From positions 1-64,000 of the forward strand of contig NZ_JAIVFT010000006.1 of NCBI RefSeq assembly GCF_020829665.1: 64,000 nucleotides of DNA, read 5' to 3'. Each line of letters starts with the position of its first letter. Position 1 is the stretch's first letter. Below, piece after piece: positions 44,596 through 54,628 of the stretch. The stretch comes from Nostoc sp. CHAB 5824 (lineage in GTDB: Bacteria > Cyanobacteriota > Cyanobacteriia > Cyanobacteriales > Nostocaceae). Both the position numbers and the translations under genes were made by a program. Under the pieces are notes generated by a model. It saw only the letters and a program-made list of their open reading frames with translations, did not search any database and had not been told where the DNA came from.

Positions 44596-47500
44596 CTAGT
44601 CTATCCCTTCAATCCGGTCTTCAACTTCTTGGTACAACTCACGCAGACGATCTAAATTCTCGTCGCTAGTCTCCCAATAACCGCGTCCATTCACTTCCAA
44701 CAAAGTTGATACAACCTTGCGGAAAGAATGGGGATTAAGGTTTAGCAACCGTTTCTGCATTTCTTCATCTTTGATGAAGGTTTCGTTAGTATCCTCGTAA
44801 ATCCAGTTATCCACAGCGCCAGCTGTCGCACTCCAACCCATTGTATTTACCAACCGCTTGGAGAGTTCGCGCACACCTTCGTAACCGTGATTTAGCATCC
44901 CCTCGTACCACTTGGGATTTAACAATTTGGTACGCGCATCTAAACGCACGGTTTCTGATAATGTCCGCACTTGGGCGTTAGCTGTGGTTGTATCTGCAAT
45001 ATAAGATGCTGGTTTTTTACCATCACCTCGCAGATTTGCCACCAGCTTAGTGGGATCTGAATCGAAGTAATGAGAAACATCTGTTAAGCTAATCTCGGAA
45101 GAATCCAAATTTTGGAAAGTTGCGTCAGCAGTTTTCAATGTACTTTCAAAAATCTGCCGTGATTCATCCATGATTCCGGGGTTATCGGAATTGAAGGAGA
45201 AGGATTTCCGGTTGAGATACATTTCTTGCAACTCGGCTTCGCTATCCCAAGTGCTGTTTTCTACCGCCAAGTTGATATTTGACGAATAGGAACCAGATGC
45301 GTTGGAGAAAACGCGCGTCGCTGCTTGACGCAGATTAATCCCCATATCCTCAGCTTGTTGCAAAGCGTGTTTGCGAACAAAGTTCATTTCTAAGGGTTCA
45401 TCCGCCTCAGCTGCCATCTTCACCCCTTGGTCTAGCAGGTTCATTTGGTTGATGAACAAGTCGCGGAATACACCAGAACAGTTGATTACTACATCTATTC
45501 TGGGGCGTCCCAACTCTTCTAGAGATATCAATTCCAACTTGTTCACCCGTCCCAAGGCATCTGGAACTGGACGCACACCCACCATCCACATAATTTGCGC
45601 TAGGGATTCACCGTAAGTTTTGATGTTATCGGTTCCCCAAAGGACGCAGGCGATGGTTTCTGGCCATTTTCCATCGTTTTCAGCTTTGTTACGTGCCAAT
45701 AGCCTGTCTACAACGATTTTGGCTGATTGGACTGCTGCTGTTGTGGGTATGGATTGCGGGTCGAGTGCATGGATATTCTTACCCGTGGGCAATACATCCG
45801 GGTTGCGGATGGGATCGCCACCTGGGCCAGGTAGAACGTACTCACCTTCTAAGCCTTTGAGTAATGCTCCCAGTTCGTTGTCGGCACAAACTTGTTGCAG
45901 GCAGAATTCTAAATATTCAAACAAGGGTTTTAGGGCTGCGGTGTCAACTTTGGGATAACCTGCTTTATGCAATGATTCTACCCAAGGTTCTTTTTTACCC
46001 ATGTTGAAGAAATTCAACCGGGAAACTAGAGAAACTCGCCCTTCTGCGTCGGTTTGCTCTTGGACAAGGGCGGTTACTGCTGCACGAGTTGCCAAGGTGA
46101 TGTCTTGCAGTAATTGCACATCTTGTAAAATGCCTCGGTCATTACTTTGGTAAATATCGTCAATGTTACGCCCAATACTATTGGCGATAATTCCCGGTAA
46201 GCCTTGAAGTCCTTCTTCTTGACGATCTAGACTAGCAATGTTGACCAGAGTTGCGATCGCTTCTTCTGCACTTGGCGGTTTACCAATGACGTGCAAACCA
46301 CAAGGCAACAACCGCGACTCGATTTCCATCAACTTGCGGTAGACGTTGCCAACAATATTATCCCGATCATCGGTACTCATGTCTCTGGCATCGGTTTCTG
46401 GCAGGTTAATATCCTTATCCAGATTCACGATCCGGCATTTATCCATGATGCTGTTGACAATGGAAACACCGCGTCCACTATCTTTCAAGGTTTGGTAGGA
46501 AGCAATTAATTCGCTGAGTTCCTTCAAACCTTTATACAAGCCAGCATTTTCTGCCGGCGGTGTCAAGTAAGAAATTGTTTCGGCATAACTCCGACGTTTA
46601 GCAATTGTTGCCTCACTCGGATTATTGGCTGCGTAATAGTACAGATTGGGAATTGAGCCAATCAAGTTATCTGGATAACAATCACCAGACATCCCCATCT
46701 GTTTACCTGGCATGAATTCCAAGGAACCGTGTGTACCAAAGTGCAGTACAGCATCAGCTTTCCAAACTTGCTCTAGGTAAGTATAGTAAGCAGCAAAACC
46801 GTGGTGAGGACTAGCTGAACGGGAGAATAACAGCCGCATCGGATCGCCTTCGTAACCAAATGTAGGTTGTACACCGATGAAGACGTTACCGAATTGCTTA
46901 CCATAAATCAGCAGGTTTTGCCCATCGCTGTTGAGATGTCCGGGAGGTGGCCCCCAGTTTTCCTCTAGGCGTTGAGAGTAAGGGGTTAGCGCCTCATACT
47001 CAGGAACCGACATTTTGTAAGCAACGTTCAGTTCCGGGCTGTTGTACTGCGCTTGGGCGTCATGGATGACTTCTTGCATCAACGCTTCGGCTGATTCTGG
47101 CAATTCTGGTAAGTCGTAGCCGTTATTCTTGAGGGCTTTCATCACCTCATAGATTGAGCCGAATACATCCAAGTAAGCGGCAGTTCCGACGTTGCCTTTA
47201 TCTGGCGGGAAGCTGAAAACGGTGATAGCGACTTTTTTATCCAGCTTCGGTTTGCGGCGGAGATTTGCCCATTTTAAGGCGCGTTCGGCTACAGCTTCAA
47301 CCCGATCGCGCAGTGCGATCGCTTTCCCTGTAGTTCCATCCCTGCCCGATAATATAATCGGTTCAATTGCCCCATCCAATTCGGGAATGGCAATTTGCAA
47401 AGCTACTTGAATTGGATGTAACCCTAAATCGCTATCCATCCACTCTTCTGTGGTTTGGAAAATTAAAGGTAACGCCACCATGTAAGGACGGTTTAAGCGT

Positions 47501-48582
47501 TTGAGTGATTCAATTGCCTTGGGATGATCTTGTCTAGCTGGGCCACCCACTAAAGCAAAACCAGTCAGCGATATTACTGCATCTACCAACTGTGTATTGG
47601 TATTTGGTTCATAGAAGTAGGCATCAACAGGCTTGGAGAAATCCAAACCACCAGCAAACACAGGTAATACCCGTGCGCCTAGTGCTTCCAACTCCTGCAC
47701 CATTGCTACATAATGGGCATCATCTCCTGTAACTAGGTGGGTGCGTTGCAATACTAACCCAACACAAGGAGCTAAAGGATCTTTTAGATCGCTAGAAATA
47801 TCCTTACGAGCTGTGTACCAATTAAGGTACTCTCTGACATCTTCAAACATACTAGGAGCCAAAGGATGCCAAATCCCTAAATCGGGATAAACCACCGGCT
47901 GTTGATATGTAGAAGATGCAAAATTTTGTTTCTCTAAACCTTTAAATACGTATTTATCAGCTAGCATCAGCAAGAAGTTCTCCAGGTTTTCTGGTGAACC
48001 ACCTAGCCAATACTGAAAACTGAGCATGAAATTTCGGGCATCCTGCGCCTTGTCCATTGGTAGGAACTTCAGCACTTGCGGCAGCGTTCGCAGAAGCTTC
48101 AGCATCCCATCTTGGAATCCTGCACCGGATTTTTCTTTGCGTTTCCGCATGAATTGGGCGATCGCACTTTTTGACTGTCCCAACTGTGCCAAAGAAAAGC
48201 TGCCCATTTTACTCAGGCGCATTACTTCTGGCATGGAGGGAAAGACAACGGAAACGTCCAGGCGATCGCGGTGTGGTTCTACTGCTGCTACTACTTTTTG
48301 TGCTAAGTCTTCGATGAAAATGAGGGAAGCAATGAAGATATTTGCACTCTCAATTTCTCGTTTGAACTCTTCGTAGTTCTCTGGGTCGCGGAGTTCCTCA
48401 ATCAAGTACCCGCTGATTTCAATCGCCAAGTTGGGATTGTTCGCGTTAATCGTGCGAACCGCTTGCGACAATGCACTCTGGTACTGGGACTCAAGCACGA
48501 CATAGACCACCTTGATTAAATTACGTCCGCGTAAGTTATCAGGCGCAATGTGTCTAATGGTGGACTTGACGTGTGTGAACAT
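44596..48582 (-). CDS. chlH: Magnesium chelatase subunit H
   Basis: The 1328-residue large subunit binds protoporphyrin IX and inserts Mg2+ with ChlI and ChlD, the first committed step of chlorophyll synthesis. It has the N-terminal DUF3479 part ([19 protein letters not shown]) and the CobN/Mg-chelatase body with [46 protein letters not shown] and [23 protein letters not shown]. The length equals the family's usual value. An AAAGGAG site lies about 9 bases before the ATG. It is monocistronic with its own terminator. Confidence 0.98.
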   Translation of the reverse strand: MFTHVKSTIRHIAPDNLRGRNLIKVVYVVLESQYQSALSQAVRTINANNPNLAIEISGYLIEELRDPENYEEFKREIESANIFIASLIFIEDLAQKVVAAVEPHRDRLDVSVVFPSMPEVMRLSKMGSFSLAQLGQSKSAIAQFMRKRKEKSGAGFQDGMLKLLRTLPQVLKFLPMDKAQDARNFMLSFQYWLGGSPENLENFLLMLADKYVFKGLEKQNFASSTYQQPVVYPDLGIWHPLAPSMFEDVREYLNWYTARKDISSDLKDPLAPCVGLVLQRTHLVTGDDAHYVAMVQELEALGARVLPVFAGGLDFSKPVDAYFYEPNTNTQLVDAVISLTGFALVGGPARQDHPKAIESLKRLNRPYMVALPLIFQTTEEWMDSDLGLHPIQVALQIAIPELDGAIEPIILSGRDGTTGKAIALRDRVEAVAERALKWANLRRKPKLDKKVAITVFSFPPDKGNVGTAAYLDVFGSIYEVMKALKNNGYDLPELPESAEALMQEVIHDAQAQYNSPELNVAYKMSVPEYEALTPYSQRLEENWGPPPGHLNSDGQNLLIYGKQFGNVFIGVQPTFGYEGDPMRLLFSRSASPHHGFAAYYTYLEQVWKADAVLHFGTHGSLEFMPGKQMGMSGDCYPDNLIGSIPNLYYYAANNPSEATIAKRRSYAETISYLTPPAENAGLYKGLKELSELIASYQTLKDSGRGVSIVNSIMDKCRIVNLDKDINLPETDARDMSTDDRDNIVGNVYRKLMEIESRLLPCGLHVIGKPPSAEEAIATLVNIASLDRQEEGLQGLPGIIANSIGRNIDDIYQSNDRGILQDVQLLQDITLATRAAVTALVQEQTDAEGRVSLVSRLNFFNMGKKEPWVESLHKAGYPKVDTAALKPLFEYLEFCLQQVCADNELGALLKGLEGEYVLPGPGGDPIRNPDVLPTGKNIHALDPQSIPTTAAVQSAKIVVDRLLARNKAENDGKWPETIACVLWGTDNIKTYGESLAQIMWMVGVRPVPDALGRVNKLELISLEELGRPRIDVVINCSGVFRDLFINQMNLLDQGVKMAAEADEPLEMNFVRKHALQQAEDMGINLRQAATRVFSNASGSYSSNINLAVENSTWDSEAELQEMYLNRKSFSFNSDNPGIMDESRQIFESTLKTADATFQNLDSSEISLTDVSHYFDSDPTKLVANLRGDGKKPASYIADTTTANAQVRTLSETVRLDARTKLLNPKWYEGMLNHGYEGVRELSKRLVNTMGWSATAGAVDNWIYEDTNETFIKDEEMQKRLLNLNPHSFRKVVSTLLEVNGRGYWETSDENLDRLRELYQEVEDRIEGID

Positions 48583-48987
48583 GCTTCTTCGGCTCCTTTG
48601 ATGCGTGTTCTCTACTAGAAGTTCTTAGCGGCATCATCAGCCACTCTTAACTTCTGAACTTTAGGCAATATGTGTTTTTTATCAGAAAACGCTTGCCCAG
48701 TGGGCATTTTATCGTGTATCTGACACAAATCGATATAAAAAACGAAATATTTCTTCGTAATTGTTGACTTTATATAAAAGTGTTGGCTCACTTATTTGTA
48801 AAATTATTGTTACATTTTTTAATAACTAAATAACTATTGAGCAATTATAGAGCAGTTACAAAACAAAACTTGCCTATGCTGACTAAATATTTTTTAGTCA
48901 GCATAGGCAGCCTTCAATTATGTAATTGCGGATTATACCAAACAAAAAACAACAGAAACTTGGTATCTGCTGACGAACAAGCAACTT
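48583..48987. other. chlH upstream region
   Basis: The gap contains the chlH promoter (not delimited, AT-rich) and a strong hairpin at 48872-48908 belonging to the next gene. No ORF. Confidence 0.5.
48872..48908 (-). terminator. 16-bp stem hairpin, terminator of the membrane-protein operon
   Basis: GCCTATGCTGACTAAA (48872-48887) and its exact complement (48893-48908) flank a 5-base loop. It lies 80 bases after the stop codon of the gene ending at 48988. Confidence 0.75.
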
Positions 48988-50268
48988 TTATTTAGCCAAT
49001 ATTGGCTTGCTATTTAAAGTATCTATAATTCCATCATGGAATTTATTTACTGAAGACAAAATTCCATTTTCCTTATCATTCAGTAATGAGTCTTTTACCT
49101 CATTCAAATAATTGTTGAGGTTTTCTCTTAAAATTGGTCTTTCTACTTTAACTGTATGATAATGATCCCAGATATCCCATGCTAAAACTCCTAAACCAGC
49201 AATAGGATTAAGTAGTTCTAAACCTAAAAGTCCAGCAGCAACTTCACCCGTTCCTTCTGTTGCTACCTTTGTTGCAGTTTTAGTTGCTATCTTAGCGACT
49301 ACTTTAGAAGTTCCTTTACTCACAATTCCTGTAGCAATTTTCTTAGTACCAATAACGCTAACAGCTTTCATCATTGCACTGGCGGCTACATAACCTGTGC
49401 CCCGCGAAAGTGCGCGAACAGAGAGATTTTGCTCTTTGCCACTTGTATTATATGTTGTACTTCCTAAACCTTCTAGAAATTCTTCCCAAACAGGTTTGGG
49501 AATTTGATACTGACTTTGGATTCCTGCTAATTTTTGATTAGCTTCAGATACATATTTATCAATTGCTTCTCTTGTAAACCGTTCCATTTCAAGTTGCATT
49601 GATGATGGTTGCAAAACCTTTTTAGTAAATTCATTTTGGAAATTACCAATTAGATTTTCAGCTTTTTCTTCTTCTGAAGTAGCACTAATATTTACCCAAA
49701 TAGCTTCTACACCAACACCCCACTGAGTAAAATAATTGTAGTACCAATCGAGAAACGGATAGTCTACACGTTGCATTACCTCATCATGCCATTGTTCCAG
49801 ATTATTCGATGCAGATGCTCTAGCACTAACTAACGCCTTACCAAGAGCATTTGCAACATCATCAGACATTTGAGATAGCTTTTGTTCAGGAATAGTAATG
49901 GTGACAGTATTTGATTGACGTTTAGATGCATCGCTGATGTGATTAAGCGAAAAATTACCCCATAGTTGAATAATGATTATGAAAACAACACCAATCCAAA
50001 TAAATTTAGATGCAGATTTAATAAAATCACTATAGGCATGAATACGCTCTGTCCTCTGAGAAAAAGTTCCTTCATCAGCAGGCTTAGATGGAGAATTAGT
50101 TTTAGATAGGGCAGAAAACAGCTTATTTAAGGCTGATGGTATAGGTTGTAAAAATGAAATTATCTTTTTATAAAACTCTACTTTTTGTACTCCTTCAATC
50201 GTTTGATTATTTCCGCCTGATTGAGATACAGGATTTTGAGTTAATTCTTGTTCTTGATTAGTGTTCAT
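48988..50268 (-). CDS. Unknown membrane protein with large extracytoplasmic domain
   Basis: The 426-residue protein has a cytosolic Gln/Asn-rich N-terminus, one strong membrane helix near residues 88-106 (FIWIGVVFIIIIQLWGNF), and a long helical domain. It also has a Thr/Lys/Gly/Ala-rich stretch (GTKKIATGIVSKGTSKVVAK, about 305-335) followed by a hydrophobic segment GLLGLELLNPIAGLGVLAWDIW. The second hydrophobic part could insert into a membrane. I recognise no family. It is 55 bases downstream of the small hydrophobic gene, so the two are probably one operon. Confidence 0.7.
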   Translation of the reverse strand: MNTNQEQELTQNPVSQSGGNNQTIEGVQKVEFYKKIISFLQPIPSALNKLFSALSKTNSPSKPADEGTFSQRTERIHAYSDFIKSASKFIWIGVVFIIIIQLWGNFSLNHISDASKRQSNTVTITIPEQKLSQMSDDVANALGKALVSARASASNNLEQWHDEVMQRVDYPFLDWYYNYFTQWGVGVEAIWVNISATSEEEKAENLIGNFQNEFTKKVLQPSSMQLEMERFTREAIDKYVSEANQKLAGIQSQYQIPKPVWEEFLEGLGSTTYNTSGKEQNLSVRALSRGTGYVAASAMMKAVSVIGTKKIATGIVSKGTSKVVAKIATKTATKVATEGTGEVAAGLLGLELLNPIAGLGVLAWDIWDHYHTVKVERPILRENLNNYLNEVKDSLLNDKENGILSSVNKFHDGIIDTLNSKPILAK

Positions 50269-50322
50269 AGTCAATTTTGTTGTGTGAAGTATCGATTAAT
50301 AAAATATGGAACAGTATCTCAG

Positions 50323-50667
50323 CTATGCAAGTTTTCTCAAATAATCCTTTATCTTTAACTTCAAATCGCTTGAAATAGGGTAGGATTCAATCTCGCGTTC
50401 TATATCTGATTTAGATTTCCCTCTTGTTCTAAGTTGATCTACCGTAGACTTAAAAATTGCTTCAAATCCATACTCAGCTAATCCTTGTGACATTAGAGCA
50501 AGTAAGCCAAGTACAGCAATTCCTCCAAGCATTCCGAATGGCCCACCAAGCACCGCTAAAGCTGTAGTTATTGCAGCGGCTCCAGCCCATCCCGTCACAG
50601 CCATAGCAACCAAAAGTACAAGACCAGGCACACCTAATGCCGCGATTTTGTCAACTAGCTTATCCAT
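50323..50667 (-). CDS. Small glycine-rich double-membrane-helix protein
   Basis: The 114-residue protein has two closely spaced membrane segments rich in Gly and Ala (VPGLVLLVAMAVTGWAGAAA and GGPFGMLGGIAVLGLLALM). A soluble helical tail follows (STVDQLRTRGKSKSDIEREI, then YPISSDLKLKIKDYLRKL). From memory, similar short Gly-rich hairpins occur in multi-gene conflict systems of cyanobacteria, but I cannot verify this. A pore-forming or membrane-anchoring role is conceivable. It is the first gene of a probable two-gene operon and divergent from the HTH gene at 50808. Confidence 0.7.
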   Translation of the reverse strand: MDKLVDKIAALGVPGLVLLVAMAVTGWAGAAAITTALAVLGGPFGMLGGIAVLGLLALMSQGLAEYGFEAIFKSTVDQLRTRGKSKSDIEREIESYPISSDLKLKIKDYLRKLA

Positions 50668-50807
50668 AATAGATTCTTAAGCATAATGTAATTTTTATTG
50701 CTCTCATCTCAGTATGTTGCAATTAAAAGCTAATTATCCCCTAGTTGCCATCAGGGAAAATGGTAAGATTACATCAGGAAATTTAAGAGAATCTTCAAAA
50801 TTTGATT

Positions 50808-51296
50808 ATGGCATCCAGCAATGAACCCTTTATGCAAGCAGAAAACTACTGGGACTTGGAAACCCTTTACTCTGATTTGTCATCAGTGAAAGGTAAGCGG
50901 TTGACACCTGTGGAAAAGCGACACTTGCGGGGTTTGCTTTGTGGCTTCAGTCCGGCTGAAATAGCTGAGAAACTTGGTAAAAATGGGAAGGGTGTAGAAA
51001 CTGACCTCTGTGCAACCGTATACAGGTATGTAAAAAGTCTGTTGGATAAGTCTGATGAAAAATTAGAAAATTGGCGGAATATTTCTGAATGGCTTGATGA
51101 TGCAGGGTATAAAAATCAGTCGATAAAGGTTCCAGGTTTAGATTTATCGCCTGATAAAGCAGTAGTTAATGTAACTAATATAAATATTGAAAATAATCAA
51201 ATAGTATTTTTGATTAGTATGAAAATTCCAACTTCTCAAGATTTAGATTCTTTGGAAGATGAATTAAATAATTTAGATAATTATCAAAGCAATTAG
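50808..51296 (+). CDS. Stand-alone HTH protein of the type fused to STAND ATPases
   Basis: The 162-residue protein has an N-terminal winged or LuxR-like HTH region, KGKRLTPVEKRHLRGLLCGF, SPAEIAEKLGKNGKGVETDL, TVYRYVKSLL (about residues 28-80). A Asn/Asp-rich beta region without known fold completes it. In cyanobacteria this HTH commonly heads large NB-ARC/AAA-WD40 signalling proteins; here it stands alone. It could bind DNA or act as an adaptor. It is divergent from the two membrane-protein genes with a 140-base shared promoter region. Confidence 0.7.
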   Translation: MASSNEPFMQAENYWDLETLYSDLSSVKGKRLTPVEKRHLRGLLCGFSPAEIAEKLGKNGKGVETDLCATVYRYVKSLLDKSDEKLENWRNISEWLDDAGYKNQSIKVPGLDLSPDKAVVNVTNINIENNQIVFLISMKIPTSQDLDSLEDELNNLDNYQSN

Positions 51297-51348
51297 TATT
51301 TATCTTTTGCCTAAATCACACCATACTTGATAAGCAAACAGGATAAAA

Positions 51349-51609
51349 ATGAAGTATAAAATTTCTCGTCATGCACAGACAGAAATGGAGCGAAGAAATA
51401 TATCTCAACTTTTAGTTGAATCTGTGCTTAATGCTCCTGGGCAAGTAGTCTCAGAAAAGGAAGGCAGAAAAGTCTACCAGTCAAAAATTGACTTTGGTAG
51501 TGGGAAAACATTCTTGCTGCGCGTTATCGTAGTAGATGATATTGACCCGGCAGTTGTAATAACCGTATATAAAACTAGTAAGATTGAAAAATACTGGAGA
51601 GAAATATGA
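51349..51609 (+). CDS. DUF4258 protein, RelE-like toxin candidate
   Basis: The 86-residue protein reads YKISRHAQTEMERRNISQLLVESVL, then GRKVYQSKIDFGSGKTFLLRVIV and VITVYKTSKIEKYW, the DUF4258 pattern related to the RelE fold. It overlaps the next gene by 4 bases (ATGA). Confidence 0.85.
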   Translation: MKYKISRHAQTEMERRNISQLLVESVLNAPGQVVSEKEGRKVYQSKIDFGSGKTFLLRVIVVDDIDPAVVITVYKTSKIEKYWREI

Positions 51610-51803
51610 AAATTAACTATGACCCAGAGGTAGATATATTAAGAATTATATTGAGTGATGTACCCATAGAAGATAGTGACGAAGAAAAGCCAGGGGTAAT
51701 TTTAGATTACGACGAAGAGGGAAATATTATCGGGCTAGAAATATTAGAAGCTTCCAAAAGAATTGATAATCCACGTTCCCTAGAGTATTCGATTTCTACA
51801 TAA
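51606..51803 (+). CDS. DUF2283 protein, antitoxin candidate
   Basis: The 65-residue acidic protein has MKINYDPEVDILRIILSD and GVILDYDEEGNIIGLEILEAS, diagnostic of DUF2283. Pairs of DUF4258 and DUF2283 are common in cyanobacteria and regarded as toxin-antitoxin. The start overlaps the DUF4258 stop, so translation is coupled. Confidence 0.88.
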   Translation: MKINYDPEVDILRIILSDVPIEDSDEEKPGVILDYDEEGNIIGLEILEASKRIDNPRSLEYSIST

Positions 51804-51880
51804 TTGAGATGTATTGTATTAGAGTACAGCTTTTCTTACCTTTGAAGCGATCGCCAACTTGCCGAATATACGATTAACTA

Positions 51881-53158
51881 ATGACTCAAGTAGATATTCT
51901 CATCCTATCAAATGGCCCAGGTGAGGTAACAACCTGGGTGCGTCCAGTAGTGAAAGCGTTGCGGCAAGAACTAGGGGATGACCGTTCTGTAGTGAGGATT
52001 TCTGTGGTATTATCGCCTTGCTCAAATGCCAGTGGTAAAGAAGCTGCGATCGCTCTTTCTTACCCAGAAGTAGACAGAGTACAGGGAGCAGAGCATTTTT
52101 GGCAATTTTTGCTTTGGGGCAAAACATTTGATAATTGGGACTGGAGAAGTCGCGGTGTAGTTGTCTTTCTCGGTGGCGATCAAATTTTCCCCGTAGTTAT
52201 AGGAAAAAAGCTCGGATATAGAACAGTGGTTTACGCTGAATGGGAAGCCAGGTGGCATAACTGGATTGATCGGTTTGGCGTGATGAAACCTGAAGTTGCT
52301 GCTGGTGTCCCCCAGAAATATGCTCACAAATTCACCGTTGTCGGTGATTTGATGGTTGAAGCAGGGGAAAGCCTAAATTCAAGTTCCCCTCTGTCTATCA
52401 CCCCATCACTCAAAACTGAATTAATTGGTTTACTGCCTGGATCAAAAGCGGCAAAATTAGCCCAAGGAGTGCCATTAAGTCTAGGCATTGCCGAATACGT
52501 TCATGCAAAAAGACCCCAAACCAAGTTTGTGATTCCTGTAGCCCCAACTTTGGATTTACAAACTTTAGCTAGTTTTGCCGATCCCCAAAAAAACCTTATT
52601 GCTGAAATCTTTGGCTTTGGCGGCGCTTCCTTAATTGTGCCAAAAGATGATAACAGCAAGGCATTGCTCAAAACAACAACAGGCTTAACTGTGGAACTGT
52701 GGGAAGAAAACCCTGCATATCATTTATTATCTCAGTGCTGTCTCTGCTTAACTACGGTGGGGGCAAACACTGCCGAACTGGGTGCTTTAGGAATGCCAAT
52801 GATTGTTTTGTTGCCAACACAGCAACTTGACGCCATGCGTGCTTGGGATGGCTTACCTGGGTTGTTAGCAAATCTGCCAGGAGTAGGTACGCCCTTTACC
52901 AAAATAATTAATTGGTTATTCCTGAGATTTGTGAGACGTAAAGGTTTATTAGCATGGCCAAACATCTGGGCACAGGAAGAGATAGTGCCAGAACTTATGG
53001 GTAAACTTCAACCGCAAGAAATTGGGGAAATGGTGATAGACTTATTAACCTATCCAGAAAAATTGGCTGATATCCGCGCTAAACTCCGTAAGATTCGTGG
53101 CGAAAGCGGTGCAGCCCAGAAGATAGCACAGATTGTTGGTGAGGAAATAGAGAAGTAA
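51881..53158 (+). CDS. Lipid-A-disaccharide-synthase-like glycosyltransferase
   Basis: The 425-residue protein is a GT-B glycosyltransferase of the LpxB-related group found in cyanobacteria. Signs are VDILILSNGPGEVTTWVRPVV, VVFLGGDQIFPVVIGKKLGY, LIGLLPGSKAAKLAQGVPLS and CLTTVGANTAELGALGMPMIVLLPTQQLD. Cyanobacteria make unusual or no classical lipid A, so the natural substrate is uncertain. The gene is on plus after the DUF2283 gene with a 77-base gap. Confidence 0.88.
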   Translation: MTQVDILILSNGPGEVTTWVRPVVKALRQELGDDRSVVRISVVLSPCSNASGKEAAIALSYPEVDRVQGAEHFWQFLLWGKTFDNWDWRSRGVVVFLGGDQIFPVVIGKKLGYRTVVYAEWEARWHNWIDRFGVMKPEVAAGVPQKYAHKFTVVGDLMVEAGESLNSSSPLSITPSLKTELIGLLPGSKAAKLAQGVPLSLGIAEYVHAKRPQTKFVIPVAPTLDLQTLASFADPQKNLIAEIFGFGGASLIVPKDDNSKALLKTTTGLTVELWEENPAYHLLSQCCLCLTTVGANTAELGALGMPMIVLLPTQQLDAMRAWDGLPGLLANLPGVGTPFTKIINWLFLRFVRRKGLLAWPNIWAQEEIVPELMGKLQPQEIGEMVIDLLTYPEKLADIRAKLRKIRGESGAAQKIAQIVGEEIEK

Positions 53159-53205
53159 AGGGAGTGGGAAACAATTCAAAATTATTCCTTCACTTTCTCC
53201 TCTAA

Positions 53206-53592
53206 CTAATCCGAAGATTCTCCATCCCTGCGCCCAAGTTCATAAATGCCAGCGCCCATACAAGCTAATATACCTGTACTAATTCCCCAACTCTCACCTA
53301 AACTAATTTCCAGACCCCAGTTACATAAAGCACCAGCTACCAAAAAAGGCGCTATGCTAAACAGTGAGGCGTAAAAAGCGTTTTGGGATTCTCTAGCTTT
53401 ACGAGTCTTTTCAAATTCTGATTGGCTGGTGTAAAGCGATCGCTCTGCAAAGTTAAACCAGCGGTTGAGTTGCTCGATTACCCATTCATTGACTTGGGAA
53501 AAACCTAGATATAGCGCCAATGACCACAAACTCGCTCCTGCGATCGCGATCGTATCTAACTCAAAGCGGAAAGGTAAAATTTCAGTCAGCAT
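53206..53592 (-). CDS. Small membrane protein, unknown
   Basis: The 128-residue protein has an N-terminal hydrophobic segment (TIAIAGASLWSLALYLGF) and a pair near the C-terminus (YASLFSIAPFLVAGALCNWG and WGISTGILACMGAGIYELG). A helical loop containing SQSEFEKTRKARESQ lies between. No family is recognised. Confidence 0.65.
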   Translation of the reverse strand: MLTEILPFRFELDTIAIAGASLWSLALYLGFSQVNEWVIEQLNRWFNFAERSLYTSQSEFEKTRKARESQNAFYASLFSIAPFLVAGALCNWGLEISLGESWGISTGILACMGAGIYELGRRDGESSD

Positions 53593-53714
53593 TGCTTATG
53601 GGAGTCCTGCAAAGGGTTGACTTTAGCTTTTAGTAGATGCTAAATAAACCTCTTGTGCAATTTTAAGCATAAAGGTTGACACTATTTCAACTGCTTGACA
53701 ACTCTCTTACTCTT

Positions 53715-54173
53715 TTAATCATCCGTTATCTCACAATCTTTCAACAACTCATCTAAACTGTCTGGAAATGTCCCTCGTTCAACCATCTTAGTAAACACCT
53801 GGTAGCAGTCATTTTTCGCCCCCTCTTTACGTGGAAACCCTAACCACAAAATTACAATTACTTTCAACTGTTCCGTATCAAACGCCTTAAAAAACAGCCG
53901 ATACCGTTCCGGCAAACCCATCTTTTTCATCCGTCCATAGCGTTTTAACGCCCCTGTCAACGCAAAATGACTTGCAAACGGATCAGAGGAAATCTTCGTT
54001 TCAATTGCAACAGTAATTGCTGCAAACAATTTTACTGTTGCATGGGTTTTATATTCAGCCTCTGGTAATTGCTCCCGTAAATGGGAAACGCGCTCAAACA
54101 ATTCTTGATACTGAGTACCAAATAGTTGTGGGTGAAAGTAAACTCCCCATCCATTGCTGACAAACTTAGCCAT
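53715..54173 (-). CDS. yhaV: YhaV-family mRNA interferase toxin
   Basis: The 152-residue protein matches YhaV, a RelE-fold ribonuclease toxin: FVSNGWGVYFHPQLFGTQYQ, YRLFFKAFDTEQLKVIVILWLGFPRKEG, DCYQVFTKMVERGTFPDSL. It overlaps the antitoxin gene by 8 bases. Confidence 0.92.
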   Translation of the reverse strand: MAKFVSNGWGVYFHPQLFGTQYQELFERVSHLREQLPEAEYKTHATVKLFAAITVAIETKISSDPFASHFALTGALKRYGRMKKMGLPERYRLFFKAFDTEQLKVIVILWLGFPRKEGAKNDCYQVFTKMVERGTFPDSLDELLKDCEITDD

Positions 54174-54501
54174 CTTCTAATGACTCATCGTCTAATTGCA
54201 CACCTGCAATCAGTTCGTGGGCAGCCTCAGACATTTCAGTTGTATAAGGTTGCAGTGTATTATTTTTGAGCGCTTCTGTCATAGCAAAATCGAGAAACAG
54301 CCGCATCATTACTGAATCTTCTGCGTCTTCATCATCACCAGATTGAGGTGAAATCCGCAAAATTGCGGTATCCGGCGACAATACCTCTATCCAACCATCT
54401 GCATTGGCAAACTGAGGATATTCTCGATAAAACTCAGCTGGTAGCCTAAACCCTGCACTGTTACCAATTTTGGTACTACGAATGCTGTAGGAGTTGCTCA
54501 T
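54166..54501 (-). CDS. prlF: PrlF-family antitoxin (AbrB-like)
   Basis: The 111-residue protein opens SNSYSIRSTKIGNSAGFRLP, a swapped-hairpin AbrB DNA-binding domain, and ends with an acidic helix where toxin binding occurs. I chose the ATG at 54501, which begins the AbrB domain; 13 extra codons are open upstream. It precedes and overlaps yhaV. Confidence 0.88.
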   Translation of the reverse strand: MSNSYSIRSTKIGNSAGFRLPAEFYREYPQFANADGWIEVLSPDTAILRISPQSGDDEDAEDSVMMRLFLDFAMTEALKNNTLQPYTTEMSEAAHELIAGVQLDDESLEDG

Positions 54502-54628
54502 CTTCAAGAGTATGTACATCACGTACTTACATGATAGCAATTTATGAACTTTTATCGATTTGGGTACTATTTTGCTACATCAACACGCAATGTATAGGTC
54601 TACATCGTTAAAGAAATGCGGTAAGATA

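Noticed and set aside
45371..45958. Plus-strand ORFs within chlH.
   Set aside because: Antisense shadows of a well-supported 1328-residue gene.
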